The notes below the pieces were generated by a model. The model did not search any database, had not been told where the DNA came from, and was given only the letters and a program-made list of their open reading frames with translations. 64,000 nucleotides of DNA from assembly GCF_016734805.1 (NCBI RefSeq), contig NZ_JAERQG010000003.1, forward strand, positions 372,001 to 436,000, written 5' to 3'. Every line of letters starts with the position of its first letter. Positions within the stretch are counted from its first letter, which is position 1. Shown one piece after another: positions 16,743 to 25,472 of this stretch. Both the position numbers and the translations under genes were made by a program. The stretch is from Marivirga atlantica. Its GTDB lineage: Bacteria; Bacteroidota; Bacteroidia; Cytophagales; Cyclobacteriaceae.

Positions 16743-19700
16743 ATGAGTAAATCCAAAAAAACAATAATCTTAATTATATTTTGCTTTAAATTCACTTCTC
16801 AAATCTTTGGGCAATATATTGAAAATGATTTTTCACCCGCTTTCACTAGAGAGGCCCACATCTCTTATTCACATATGCAAGGAGATAAAATTGTAATTGG
16901 TGGCCGGTTTAATCAAGTAAATCAATTCAATACTAACGGCATTGTAATATTGAATGAGGACGGCACAGTGTATAGAGCACCAAACAATGAGATCCTAAAT
17001 CAAATAAGTTATGTTAATGTCCTATCCTCAACAGATAGTCTTGCTCTTATCAAAGATTCAGATCAATCTAGGGATTACCTTTACAATTTTGTTTCAAATG
17101 AGGTAGAAGAAATCACCTTTGATTCTTATTTATATTCAGGATTAATCTCACCAGACAATAACTATATTTTCGGAATATTCTATGAAAAAAGCTTAGACGA
17201 ATTTGTGGTAAAGAAATATAATCTTGATGGTACATTGGATGAAAATTTTGACATAGTAAGACTAAATAATTGGGTATCTGGTTTAACCTATTTAAACGAT
17301 GGTAGCCTTATTGTGTTTGGATATTTTGACCAAGTTAATGATACTGATATTAACAAAATGGTTAAAATAAGTAATAGTGGTAAAGTAGATGATAGTTTTA
17401 ATGCGGGTGAAGCATCGAATAATATTGAAAAAGTTTATGAGAATAATGTAGGCGATTTATTTGTTTCAGGCTACATAACAAGTTTTGATAACAATCCGGT
17501 TTCTGGCGGATTAATAAAGCTAAATAATAAGGGCCAGTTTGATAATTCTTTTAGCCTAGGACCAACAGGGAATACTTTTAGCCGGGTAACAGATATTAAA
17601 TTTGACAATAACAATAAAATTCTGGTAACAGGTTATAGTATTTCCAGCGAAAGCATGCATAAAGTAATTAGAATTAGAATGGATGGAAGTTTCGATTCAA
17701 GTTTTAATATGCCTGAAACAAGTAATGAAATTTCATATTTTACTGGTCCTTCCTTTTTAGAATCACTTAGTAATAATAATACTCTATTACTAGGGAATTT
17801 TTTGTCAATTGATAAGAATTTTGCTCCCAGTTCAGGTGTAATTAATTCTAACGGACAATTTGATGGTTATAATGTGGCATTAAAAAGCCCCGGCCATATA
17901 AGTACTTCTGCTAAGCAAACAGATGGCAAAATACTGGTTTCTGGTAATTTCGGATTTATAAATGATAAGGAGATATATAGAATTGCTAGAATTTCACAAA
18001 ACGGTGATGTTGATAATAGTTTTATGCTAGACTCAAACATTCATATTCAAGACTTAACCAATGTAATTCTACAAAACGATAACAAAATAATTATTTCAGG
18101 CTATTTCGAAGTTGGAAACAGCTCTAACATAAGACAAATAATAAGGCTGCTTCCTGATGGAAACTTGGATTATACGTTTGATGCTGATATTTATATTTCA
18201 TCAGATGTTCCAATTGCGTATGATTATAGAACTAAGGATGTCTATGCTTTAAATCCTTATGTCAAAAATGACATTATACGTACAGATTCTTTAGGAGCTA
18301 AAGATTTAAATTTTTCAACGGAAAATGTCTTTCCAAACGATTTTAGAATTACTTCAATATTTCCTGACATCAATGGAGAGATTTTTGTTTCAGGTTACAC
18401 ATACGTTAATGGCTCTTTAACTGGTGGAGAATTATATAAAATAAATAAAGAAGGAATTTTAATCGAAGATTTCGTTGTAAATAATATTCCTCAGAGCATT
18501 ACTGATTTAAAAAGAATTAGTAATGGCACTATTATTTATGTTGGAGGATTTGTAACCAGCTTTAGTTCGACAGATCCAAACCCTATTTATTTTATTAATA
18601 ATGAAGGAGAAATTATTGATCAAACTTCATTTGCAACTCGTGGAGCAAATAATGTGTCTGACAATGTAGTTTTTGAGATAGTCCTCAACAAAGATTCAAC
18701 TGAGGCTTTACTATTGGGTAGATTTGAAATGATAAATGAACATCAGTCAGGTCAAGTGGCTCATATTAACTTAAGTGGAACCGTTGATAAAGAGTTTACC
18801 TTCTATGTTAAAGGTCAAACTAATACCGGCATCATATATGATCAGAAATTATCATTTTTTGGTAACTTTTCAATTTTAACTGATTCAGCTAAATACTCTG
18901 CAGGTCAGATTAACCTAAAAAACTATATACCCGATATTTTAGGTACTAGTAGTGAATTATCCATACTAGAAGATTCGGTTTTATTAGTAGAGGCTAGTAT
19001 TTTAGATATTGTTGATCTTGATGATACAGATCATAACCTAATTGCGCTGCCAGGTGATAATTATTCGGTTTCAAACAATAATGAAATACGACCTGACACT
19101 AATTATTTTGGAAATTTAAGTATTCCTATCAGAGTAACTGATACTAAGGATACAAGTGACATTTACAATATTGAATTAGTAATTATAGCGGTTAATGATG
19201 CACCTTCATTGGTAGATTATACAGAATTTGAAATATTTGAGGATAGCTCATTTAACATAACTTTGAACAACCTGATAATTGAAGATCCAGATTCAGAAAT
19301 TCAGAATTTAACTTTTACCATATTTGAAAGCGAGCACTATACTATAGAAAATCAAGAAACTATTGTCCCCGAAGAAAATTATTTTGGTGAATTAAATATT
19401 CACATTGTTTTATCTGATGGAATAGATGAAAGCGATTCATATTACATACCAATAGAAGTTTTAGCCGTAAATGATGCTCCAATTATTCAAGGGATTACTT
19501 CAGAAATTGCTATTGCTAAAAATTTTAGCTACGAATTTAAAATTGAGGATATCAATATTTTTGATCCCGATAATTCTATTGAAGACTTAGCTCTTGTAAT
19601 TTTTGATGGCGAAAACTATACACATAATGACAACGTAATTACACCGGATCAGAATTTTGGCGGAACACTCAGTGTTAATTTCAGTGTAAATGACGGGGCT

Positions 19701-20030
19701 GATTCTAGTAATAAATTTGTTTTACCAATAATTGTTTCTTCTATACTTTCTAATAAAGACCTGAGTTCTTTTGATCAGTCAGGAATATTTCCAAATCCCA
19801 CCAATGGTATTGTAAATATTCAAATTGACGATGCCTATATTGGTAATTTAATTATTATTATACACGATTCAAATGGTAAAGAAATAGCCAACAGAAGCCA
19901 TAATAAAACATCTCAATCTGAGGTTTTTAGTTTAAATACTCAAGAGTTTCAAAATGGCCTTTATCTACTGAAAATTAAATCAGAAAATGATAGATTTGCT
20001 GAATCACATAAGATAGTCGTTAAAAAGTAA
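16743..20030 (+). CDS. Delta-60 repeat, Ig-like T9SS-secreted protein
   Basis: 1095-residue exported protein. The signal peptide ends near residue 24 (FGQ). About residues 30-735 contain beta-propeller-like units of roughly 55-60 residues, each with a core such as G-x-F-x-x-V-N and the calling card N-x-D-G-x-x-D-x-S-F; this is the delta-60 repeat pattern. Three cadherin/Ig-like modules follow, each introduced by a VNDAP motif (about residues 817, 914 and so on). The C terminus has FPNPTNGIVNIQI and ends VVKK, a Por secretion domain. Likely a cell-surface or extracellular protein; ligand unknown. It is in the same orientation as the subtilisin but is separate from it. Confidence 0.85.
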   Translation: MSKSKKTIILIIFCFKFTSQIFGQYIENDFSPAFTREAHISYSHMQGDKIVIGGRFNQVNQFNTNGIVILNEDGTVYRAPNNEILNQISYVNVLSSTDSLALIKDSDQSRDYLYNFVSNEVEEITFDSYLYSGLISPDNNYIFGIFYEKSLDEFVVKKYNLDGTLDENFDIVRLNNWVSGLTYLNDGSLIVFGYFDQVNDTDINKMVKISNSGKVDDSFNAGEASNNIEKVYENNVGDLFVSGYITSFDNNPVSGGLIKLNNKGQFDNSFSLGPTGNTFSRVTDIKFDNNNKILVTGYSISSESMHKVIRIRMDGSFDSSFNMPETSNEISYFTGPSFLESLSNNNTLLLGNFLSIDKNFAPSSGVINSNGQFDGYNVALKSPGHISTSAKQTDGKILVSGNFGFINDKEIYRIARISQNGDVDNSFMLDSNIHIQDLTNVILQNDNKIIISGYFEVGNSSNIRQIIRLLPDGNLDYTFDADIYISSDVPIAYDYRTKDVYALNPYVKNDIIRTDSLGAKDLNFSTENVFPNDFRITSIFPDINGEIFVSGYTYVNGSLTGGELYKINKEGILIEDFVVNNIPQSITDLKRISNGTIIYVGGFVTSFSSTDPNPIYFINNEGEIIDQTSFATRGANNVSDNVVFEIVLNKDSTEALLLGRFEMINEHQSGQVAHINLSGTVDKEFTFYVKGQTNTGIIYDQKLSFFGNFSILTDSAKYSAGQINLKNYIPDILGTSSELSILEDSVLLVEASILDIVDLDDTDHNLIALPGDNYSVSNNNEIRPDTNYFGNLSIPIRVTDTKDTSDIYNIELVIIAVNDAPSLVDYTEFEIFEDSSFNITLNNLIIEDPDSEIQNLTFTIFESEHYTIENQETIVPEENYFGELNIHIVLSDGIDESDSYYIPIEVLAVNDAPIIQGITSEIAIAKNFSYEFKIEDINIFDPDNSIEDLALVIFDGENYTHNDNVITPDQNFGGTLSVNFSVNDGADSSNKFVLPIIVSSILSNKDLSSFDQSGIFPNPTNGIVNIQIDDAYIGNLIIIIHDSNGKEIANRSHNKTSQSEVFSLNTQEFQNGLYLLKIKSENDRFAESHKIVVKK

Positions 20031-20093
20031 CATTTCTTTAAAATTGCATGAACTATTACGTCAAGTTGAACCGCCAGAGGTCTTTAGGGTTTA

Positions 20094-20807
20094 ATGTTTA
20101 TGTATAAATCAATTTTATCCCTCGGCTTATTATTAAGTCTCAGTATTACCTGCACAGCTCAGCAAGATAGTAGCCGCTATACTTTCAAAGAAGGTAGTTA
20201 TGATGGTATTGGCAAATGGTACCTCGGCAGAGAAATAGCGCATGTAATGGGCTATCAGGGGATGAGCTGGCTGGAACGCGATAGCAGAGAAAAAGAAGAA
20301 AACACTTCCCGTTTAATTAAAAATATGGACATTCAGCCGGAGGATGTCATTGCTGATATTGGAGCAGGCTCGGGCTATCATGTGTTTAAAATGGCTCCGA
20401 TAGCCAGTAAAGGAAAAATTTATGCGGTAGATATTCAAGAGGAAATGCTTGCAGCCATAAGAAAGAAAAACGAGGAAAAAGGGATTGATAACATTGAATT
20501 AGTGAAAGGAAGCGAAAAGAGCGTAAACCTAGCCGCCCATAGTGTAGATAAGGTATTGATGGTAGACGTTTACCATGAATTTAATTTCCCCTATGAGATG
20601 ATCCAGAGCATCAAATCAGCTTTAAAACCGAATGGTGAAATATTTTTGATCGAGTACCGGGCGGAAGACAAAAGCGTGCCTATTAAGCCTCTCCATAAGA
20701 TGAGTGAAACCCAAGCCGTGAAAGAAATGCAGGCTGCAGGCTTTAAACTCAAAGAAAATATAAGTAACCTACCCTGGCAGCATTGTATGGTGTTTGTAAT
20801 AGAATAA
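20094..20807 (+). CDS. Exported class I SAM-dependent methyltransferase-like protein
   Basis: 237 residues. A signal peptide (LGLLLSLSITCTAQ, residues about 9-22) precedes a Rossmann methyltransferase domain: motif I VIADIGAGSGYHVFKMAP (about 82-99), motif II YAVDIQEEML, then LMVDVYHEF and a PNGEIFLIEYR strand. The start is ATG 20094 or 20100. The combination is odd because S-adenosylmethionine is cytosolic. Such exported methyltransferases occur in many Bacteroidota and Proteobacteria; their substrate is unknown. The protein could be a periplasmic enzyme or a non-enzymatic derivative, although the SAM-binding glycines look intact. Confidence 0.75.
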   Translation: MFMYKSILSLGLLLSLSITCTAQQDSSRYTFKEGSYDGIGKWYLGREIAHVMGYQGMSWLERDSREKEENTSRLIKNMDIQPEDVIADIGAGSGYHVFKMAPIASKGKIYAVDIQEEMLAAIRKKNEEKGIDNIELVKGSEKSVNLAAHSVDKVLMVDVYHEFNFPYEMIQSIKSALKPNGEIFLIEYRAEDKSVPIKPLHKMSETQAVKEMQAAGFKLKENISNLPWQHCMVFVIE

Positions 20808-21092
20808 TACAAACAGTTAAGTAGCTCTTCAGCAAGAAAATTGTTTTATATAGGGTTATTGTTTAATTTATTGCCATGTTGAACCAAAACCAACACAAAG
20901 CTCTCTCACTAAACGATAACAAACGCTTACAATCGGTTATCAAAAATATGAGCCTGATATAACAACTTTGGTTACTATATTCGGATGTTTTGCACAAGCC
21001 AAGCAACCCCATCAATTAAAAATAAACTCCAGGATTTTTTGCATTCTAAAATTCTAGCCTTATTATTGCGGTATCAATAATTGTAACATCAA

Positions 21093-21518
21093 ATGAAAAT
21101 TGAAAACGTTATACTTTTCCAAATTGACAAAACAAGCAAAATCGCTAAGCTATACTCGCAACGAGAATTTGAAAGGTTAGGAATGGGTATAACTGTTGAA
21201 CAATGGATTTTATTAAAGATAATTGAAGAAAATGATGGGCTAACTCAAAAAGAGCTAGCTGCCAAATCTCTCAGGGATCCTGCCTCTATTACGAGAACAT
21301 TAGACCTATTAAATAAAAAAGAGTTCGTAGAAAGAAGGGCCGTTGAGGATAATAGGCGACAGTACAGCATATGTCTTACAAGAAATGGAAAAACCTTTAT
21401 TGATAAATTTATGCCCATAATCAATAATCATCGGTCAAAAAGTATTGATGGTATTTCCCAAGATGAGTTAAATACGCTAAATCGACTGCTAGAAAAAATT
21501 CAACAAAACATGCATTAA
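21093..21518 (+). CDS. MarR-family transcriptional regulator
   Basis: 141-residue winged-helix repressor. The recognition region is DGLTQKELAAKSLRDPASITRTLDLLNKKEFVERR (in pieces, about residues 48-82), followed by the wing VEDNRRQYSICLTRNGK. MarR proteins bind palindromes and respond to small ligands or redox. The next gene (RidA-like) starts 46 bases downstream and between them is a perfect 12-bp dyad, TTGATATATCAA. A related TATCAA half-site precedes the regulator's own start. It probably controls the RidA and DOMON genes and possibly itself. Confidence 0.9.
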   Translation: MKIENVILFQIDKTSKIAKLYSQREFERLGMGITVEQWILLKIIEENDGLTQKELAAKSLRDPASITRTLDLLNKKEFVERRAVEDNRRQYSICLTRNGKTFIDKFMPIINNHRSKSIDGISQDELNTLNRLLEKIQQNMH

Positions 21519-21535
21519 AAAATTTGTTTATTAAA

Positions 21536-21547
21536 TTGATATATCAA
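21536..21547. promoter_or_regulatory. Palindromic candidate MarR operator
   Basis: TTGATATATCAA, a perfect 12-bp dyad, with an additional TTGATAC ten bases further, 18 bases upstream of the RidA-like start. The form resembles known MarR-family boxes. TATCAA also occurs at 21072-21077 just before the marR ATG. Confidence 0.5.
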
Positions 21548-21564
21548 CTATTGATACTAAAAGA

Positions 21565-22017
21565 ATGAAAACAATAATTATCTCTATTACTCTTGCCCTA
21601 AGTTCATGTAGTATGAAATTATCTACTATTAATAGTTCTGATGTCTATAAAACCAGTGAATTGGGTTTTTCACAAGCAGTAGTTTTCAATCAAGTAATCT
21701 ATGGCTCAGGACAGGTGGGTTGGAACACAGACTACAAGTTACCCGAACATCCCACCTTCAATAATCAATTTGAGCAAACCCTGCAAAACATAGAACACTT
21801 ATTACAAAACCAAGGGTGCGGTTGGCTAGATGTACTACATCTTAGGTTTTATGTTGTTGATATTAATGCCAGCAAGATAACACGTATAAGCAGTTTTCTA
21901 AAAACGACTTTTCCAAACAACTATGCACCTGCTACAACTCTGCTTGGTGTATCGGCATTGGCAAGAGAAAACCTTCAAATTGAAATCGAATTCATCGCTA
22001 AAATCAAAAAACAATGA
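21565..22017 (+). CDS. RidA/YjgF-family lipoprotein
   Basis: 150 residues with a lipobox (LALSSC, Cys at about 15), so an envelope member of the RidA superfamily. The body carries AVVFNQVIYGSGQVGW, QTLQNIEHLL, RFYVVDIN and the C-terminal ALARENLQIEIEFIAKI. RidA deaminates reactive enamines, but the catalytic arginine of the R-x-x-x-x-x-x-I-E-I-E context is replaced here (the residue before the ENLQIEIE segment in that column is Leu), so classical activity is doubtful. Its stop codon overlaps the next ATG by four bases (ATGA), indicating coupling to the DOMON gene. Confidence 0.75.
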   Translation: MKTIIISITLALSSCSMKLSTINSSDVYKTSELGFSQAVVFNQVIYGSGQVGWNTDYKLPEHPTFNNQFEQTLQNIEHLLQNQGCGWLDVLHLRFYVVDINASKITRISSFLKTTFPNNYAPATTLLGVSALARENLQIEIEFIAKIKKQ

Positions 22018-22511
22018 AAACATTAATCATTTGCACGGCAATGCTTTCAGTTTGCCAATTTCATCAAAAGACTAACATGAAAGAAATAACCAAAAACAAC
22101 ATGACGGTAAAGTGGGAGATTGAACAAGGTCTCATCTACTTTGAAATGGAAGCAACTACGGACGGTTGGGTGGCAGTTGGTTTTAATGAAAACAGCTCTT
22201 TAACCGGTACATACTTAATAATGGGGCGTGTAAAGGACGGAAAACCCGAAGTTGTAGAGCATTACACATCCAAACCAGGAAGCTACAAACCTATTAATCA
22301 ATATGGAATAGCTAGCCAAATAAAGATCATCTCAGGAACTGAAGCAGGAAATTTTACCAAATTAAAATTTTCGATACCAGTAACAGCCGCAAGTAAGTAT
22401 CACAAAGAACTCTTAACTGACAGCAAGTGGACACTGTTAATGGCCTACAGTTTAGATGATGACTTTCAGCATCACTCCATTATGCGAACATCCGTAGACA
22501 TAAAACTTTAA
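22014..22511 (+). CDS. DOMON-domain protein
   Basis: 165 residues. A short hydrophobic N terminus precedes a DOMON beta-sandwich: VKWEIEQGLIYFEMEATTDGWVAVGF (in parts), GTYLIMGRVKDGK, and a C-terminal FQHHSIMRTSVDI. DOMON domains bind heme or sugars. The Met in LIMGR and a His of the HH pair occupy places where heme-binding DOMON proteins have their Met/His ligands, so a b-type cytochrome role is possible but unproven. It overlaps the RidA-like gene by four bases and is likely under the same MarR control. The first ATG at 22014 could also give way to 22077; the first supplies an export signal. Confidence 0.7.
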   Translation: MKTLIICTAMLSVCQFHQKTNMKEITKNNMTVKWEIEQGLIYFEMEATTDGWVAVGFNENSSLTGTYLIMGRVKDGKPEVVEHYTSKPGSYKPINQYGIASQIKIISGTEAGNFTKLKFSIPVTAASKYHKELLTDSKWTLLMAYSLDDDFQHHSIMRTSVDIKL

Positions 22512-22540
22512 AATTATGTGCACCAATAAACAAATCAGAC

Positions 22541-22562
22541 CACCCTAAAATCAGGATTCACC
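22541..22562 (+). promoter_or_regulatory. CACCyTAAAA-type motif, copy 1
   Basis: CACCCTAAAATCAGGATTCA upstream of the NTF2-like gene. It resembles 23174-23190 (before the AraC gene) and 24397-24416 (before the hydrolase gene), so it may be a shared operator of the AraC regulator. Confidence 0.35.
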
Positions 22563-22607
22563 CTCACAAATTGAGTATTAATTAATCAAAATTTAAAAAC
22601 AAAAAAA

Positions 22608-23033
22608 ATGAACAAAATAATCTTAATGAGCATATTTGCTCTTTTTACCGCTGTAAGCTGCTACGCTCAAAATTCTGACGAGAAAGCTATCAAACAAACA
22701 ATTATAGGATTCTCGAAAGCAGGAGACGTCAACGATGCCGATAAATTAGCCACCTATTTAGATGACAGTTATCGTATTGTTATGAATAGATTGTTTGGAA
22801 GTAAGGAAGTCGCTATAATGCCTAAGGATGTTTATCTTGAAAAAATCAAAACGAAGGAGTATGGCGGAGATAGCAGAAAGGTTGATATTGAATCCATCAC
22901 GCTAAATGGTACTTCCGCAAGTGCAAAGGTTTCATTTATAGGAATCAAAATGACCTTTGTATCTATCCTGACACTCATAAAAGACGGAGACAATCAATGG
23001 AAAATTGTGAGTGATGTACCAATCATAAAATAG
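22608..23033 (+). CDS. Exported NTF2-like (SnoaL/lumazine-binding type) protein
   Basis: 141 residues with a cleavable signal peptide (about 1-20, ending CYAQ). The mature chain, DEKAIKQTIIGFSKAGDVNDADKLATYL and later ITLNGTSASAKVSFIGIKMTFVSILTLIKDGDNQWKIVSD (in parts), has the alpha+beta cone pattern of NTF2-like proteins, the kind named putative lumazine-binding. No enzyme residues can be assigned. Its stop codon lies eight bases before the left attC-like repeat, the arrangement expected of the last gene of a cassette. A motif shared with the AraC-regulated region lies upstream. Confidence 0.7.
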   Translation: MNKIILMSIFALFTAVSCYAQNSDEKAIKQTIIGFSKAGDVNDADKLATYLDDSYRIVMNRLFGSKEVAIMPKDVYLEKIKTKEYGGDSRKVDIESITLNGTSASAKVSFIGIKMTFVSILTLIKDGDNQWKIVSDVPIIK

Positions 23034-23040
23034 TGCCTGT

Positions 23041-23171
23041 GCACAACATCATATAAAAGCAATAGCGGTTTGGGTGCAAACTCAAACCGTTTTTGCTTTA
23101 ATTTAAGTATCTTGCTTTGCGAAAAGTAATTGCATAAAATCCGCTACTGCTATTATACGTTACCGTTGGGC
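23041..23171 (+). repeat. attC-like repeat, left copy
   Basis: About 131 bases with end boxes GCACAAC (23041-23047) and GTTGGGC (23165-23171). The right box fits the integron core GTTRRRY; the left matches RYYYAAC at 6 of 7 positions. Inside is a hairpin, CGGTTTGGGT / ACTCAAACCG with a GCAA loop, and an outer palindrome pairing about 23051-23069 with 23140-23158. The first 72 bases (23044-23115) align without gaps to 26174-26245 with 61 identities by hand count. Confidence 0.7.
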
Positions 23172-23173
23172 GT

Positions 23174-23190
23174 CACTTAAAAAAGGACAC
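23174..23190 (+). promoter_or_regulatory. CACCyTAAAA-type motif, copy 2
   Basis: CACTTAAAAAAGGACAC just upstream of the AraC-family gene, a degenerate version of the motifs at 22541 and 24397. Consistent with autoregulation, but weak alone because it is A-rich. Confidence 0.25.
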
Positions 23191-23199
23191 TGCAAATAA

Positions 23200-24321
23200 A
23201 TGATATACTTAATCGGGATAACCATAACATTCTTTTTGTCATTTATTTTGTTAATGAAAAAGGGAAAAAGCGGTGCAGACAGAATACTTTTCGCATGGCT
23301 TTGTGTGATTTTGGTGCAATTGATTTTATTTTCGATTATTTCCTCAAATAAATACTTGGAGTTCCCATACTTATTGGGATTTGAAATACCAATACCCCTG
23401 TTGCATGGGCCTTTCCTTTTTATTTATACCTTGGTACTCACCTCAAGGCAGTTTTCCAGACCAAAAATGTTTCTTCATTTTCTACCCTTTTCAATTGGTT
23501 TAATTGCCACAATTCCTTTTTTAATACTAAGCCCTAAAGAGAAAATCCTTGTTTACCAAAATGAAGGTGAAGGATTTGAAACCATATCAATTATTATTTT
23601 TATTGGAATCATCCTGTCTGGCATTGCCTACACCATTTTATCACTACGAGTTTTAGTTAACCATAAAAAACTGATCAAAGACAATTTTTCCTCCATTGAA
23701 AAAATAAACCTGCAATGGCTTTTTAGATTAGTACTCGGCTTATCATGTATATGGGTCTTGGCTTTCTTTGCTGATGATGAAATTATTTTTTCATCTGTAG
23801 TCTTGTTTGTGGCTTTTATCGGGTATTATGGAATTAAGCAAGTGGGCATTTTTACTAATCAACAGGTTTTGGAACTTACTCCCGCCATTGAATACAAAGA
23901 ACTTGTTGAGCCATCCGTTGCTGAGGCTGAAGTTTCCAAGTATGACAATTCAGCACTTTCGGATAGCCAACTCAAAGCCATTCATGGTGAGCTGGTACAA
24001 TTGATGAAGCAAAAGAAATTGTTCCTTACACCTGAGCTGACTTTGAAAATGGTTGCCGAAGCACTTGAAATACATCCAAACACTCTTTCTCAAGTCATCA
24101 ATACGGTAGAACAAAAAAACTTCTTCGACTATGTCAACACATTGAGAATTGAAGAATTTAAAGAACACATTGCCATCCCAGACAATCAAAAATACACACT
24201 CCTATCGCTTGCTTACGAATGTGGGTTTAATTCAAAAACATCTTTCAATAGAAATTTCAAGAACCTCACCGGCAAATCTCCCTCCGAGTACCTAAAAGAG
24301 AATAAAGCAAGGATCGATTAA
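23200..24321 (+). CDS. Membrane-embedded AraC-family regulator
   Basis: 373 residues. About seven hydrophobic segments fill residues 1-215 (IGITITFFLSFILLM, LCVILVQLILFSII and so on), followed by a linker and an AraC-type DNA-binding domain (about 265-370) with LTLKMVAEALEIHPNTLSQVIN and the second helix-turn-helix LLSLAYECGFNSKTSFNRNFKNLTGKSPSEY in pieces. This 7TM-plus-AraC layout is frequent in Bacteroidota and is thought to couple a membrane signal to transcription. It is the first gene of a three-gene unit between two attC-like repeats and has a motif before it that recurs before neighbouring genes. Confidence 0.9.
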   Translation: MIYLIGITITFFLSFILLMKKGKSGADRILFAWLCVILVQLILFSIISSNKYLEFPYLLGFEIPIPLLHGPFLFIYTLVLTSRQFSRPKMFLHFLPFSIGLIATIPFLILSPKEKILVYQNEGEGFETISIIIFIGIILSGIAYTILSLRVLVNHKKLIKDNFSSIEKINLQWLFRLVLGLSCIWVLAFFADDEIIFSSVVLFVAFIGYYGIKQVGIFTNQQVLELTPAIEYKELVEPSVAEAEVSKYDNSALSDSQLKAIHGELVQLMKQKKLFLTPELTLKMVAEALEIHPNTLSQVINTVEQKNFFDYVNTLRIEEFKEHIAIPDNQKYTLLSLAYECGFNSKTSFNRNFKNLTGKSPSEYLKENKARID

Positions 24322-24396
24322 CCAGTTCATCTCCCACCCCAGATGGTTCAACTTCATAAGTGATAGATTATCAGCTGCATAACAATTAAGACAACC

Positions 24397-24416
24397 CACC
24401 TTAAAATTGGTTCCAC
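24397..24416 (+). promoter_or_regulatory. CACCyTAAAA-type motif, copy 3
   Basis: CACCTTAAAATTGGTTCCAC, 69 bases upstream of the hydrolase start. Compare CACCCTAAAATCAGGATTCA at 22541. Candidate operator for the AraC regulator encoded just upstream. Confidence 0.4.
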
Positions 24417-24484
24417 TTTTCATTTTGGGGCGATTGACAAACTGCATACGCTGACTTTTGCATCGAGCCTTAAAACTTGAAAGT

Positions 24485-25468
24485 ATGAACATAAAAATTC
24501 TGGCAGGCATTGGATTGACATTTATTCTATTGTCCTGCGAAAAAGAACTGGACATTCATGAACCAGGAAACTTAGTGCCAAAAACCGTGATAGAAGACCT
24601 CAGTTTACCTTCCATATCAGTAAATGGAACAACCCTACATGCTGAAACCTATGGAAACCCAGATAGCTCACTTGTTATTTTTCTACATGGAGGCCCTGGT
24701 TCAGATTACCAAAACGGACTGAACGTAAAGCAATTGGCAGATGACGGCTATCAAGTAGTATTCTATGACCAGCGTGGTACAGGCTTGTCACAAAGGCATG
24801 ATAAAAACAACTATTCTATCCAACTCTACTTGGACGACCTCACTGCGGTAATTGAACATTACAGGTCATCTCCCGCTCAAAAGGTCTTTCTCTTTGGTCA
24901 TTCATGGGGCGCAATGCTCACGGCAGCTTACATCAATGCGTACCCTGACAGAATTGATGGGGCTATATTCGCTGAAGCGGGTGGGTTCAACAAACAACTC
25001 CTTGATGAGTATGGGGAAGCAAGCCGAAAGCTGAACCTCTTTTCGGAAATCACAAATGATGTCCTGTTTTACGACCAGTTTCTGACCGGACGTGAAAATG
25101 AACACGAAATACTGGATTACAAGTTGGCTATAGCTTCAAGTTTTTCCTATGCAGAAGGCAATGACGAAGGTATTGAAGGGCCTTCAGCTTTTTGGAGGAA
25201 TGGAGCGACAGTCCTGCAAGCCTTTATGGACATTGCCGAAAATGAAGGTTTCGATTTTACCACCAACTTAAATCAATATCAAACCAAAGTCCTCTTTCTA
25301 TATGGAGAAAACAACAAATCCTATAGATTGAGATTTGCCGAAAAAGAAGCGGCATTTTTTCCGAAATCAGAAATTATTCAAATAGAGGATACCGGGCATG
25401 AAATGATTTATTTCAAATGGAATTCGGTCTATCCTGTGGTTCTTGATTATTTAAACTCACTAAACTAA
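24485..25468 (+). CDS. Alpha/beta-hydrolase lipoprotein, proline-iminopeptidase-like
   Basis: 327 residues from ATG 24485, chosen because it begins a signal peptide with a lipobox (LLSC, near residue 17); an upstream in-frame ATG at 24458 would spoil it. The hydrolase fold shows the oxyanion motif HGGPGSDYQNG, the YDQRGTGLS turn, the nucleophile Ser140 in GHSWG, a LYGENNK acid region and His in DTGHEM. The HGGPG plus DQRGxG pattern fits the prolyl aminopeptidase/iminopeptidase group, but substrate is unknown. It starts 163 bases after the AraC gene and four bases before the next gene. Confidence 0.85.
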   Translation: MNIKILAGIGLTFILLSCEKELDIHEPGNLVPKTVIEDLSLPSISVNGTTLHAETYGNPDSSLVIFLHGGPGSDYQNGLNVKQLADDGYQVVFYDQRGTGLSQRHDKNNYSIQLYLDDLTAVIEHYRSSPAQKVFLFGHSWGAMLTAAYINAYPDRIDGAIFAEAGGFNKQLLDEYGEASRKLNLFSEITNDVLFYDQFLTGRENEHEILDYKLAIASSFSYAEGNDEGIEGPSAFWRNGATVLQAFMDIAENEGFDFTTNLNQYQTKVLFLYGENNKSYRLRFAEKEAAFFPKSEIIQIEDTGHEMIYFKWNSVYPVVLDYLNSLN

Positions 25469-25472
25469 AAAC

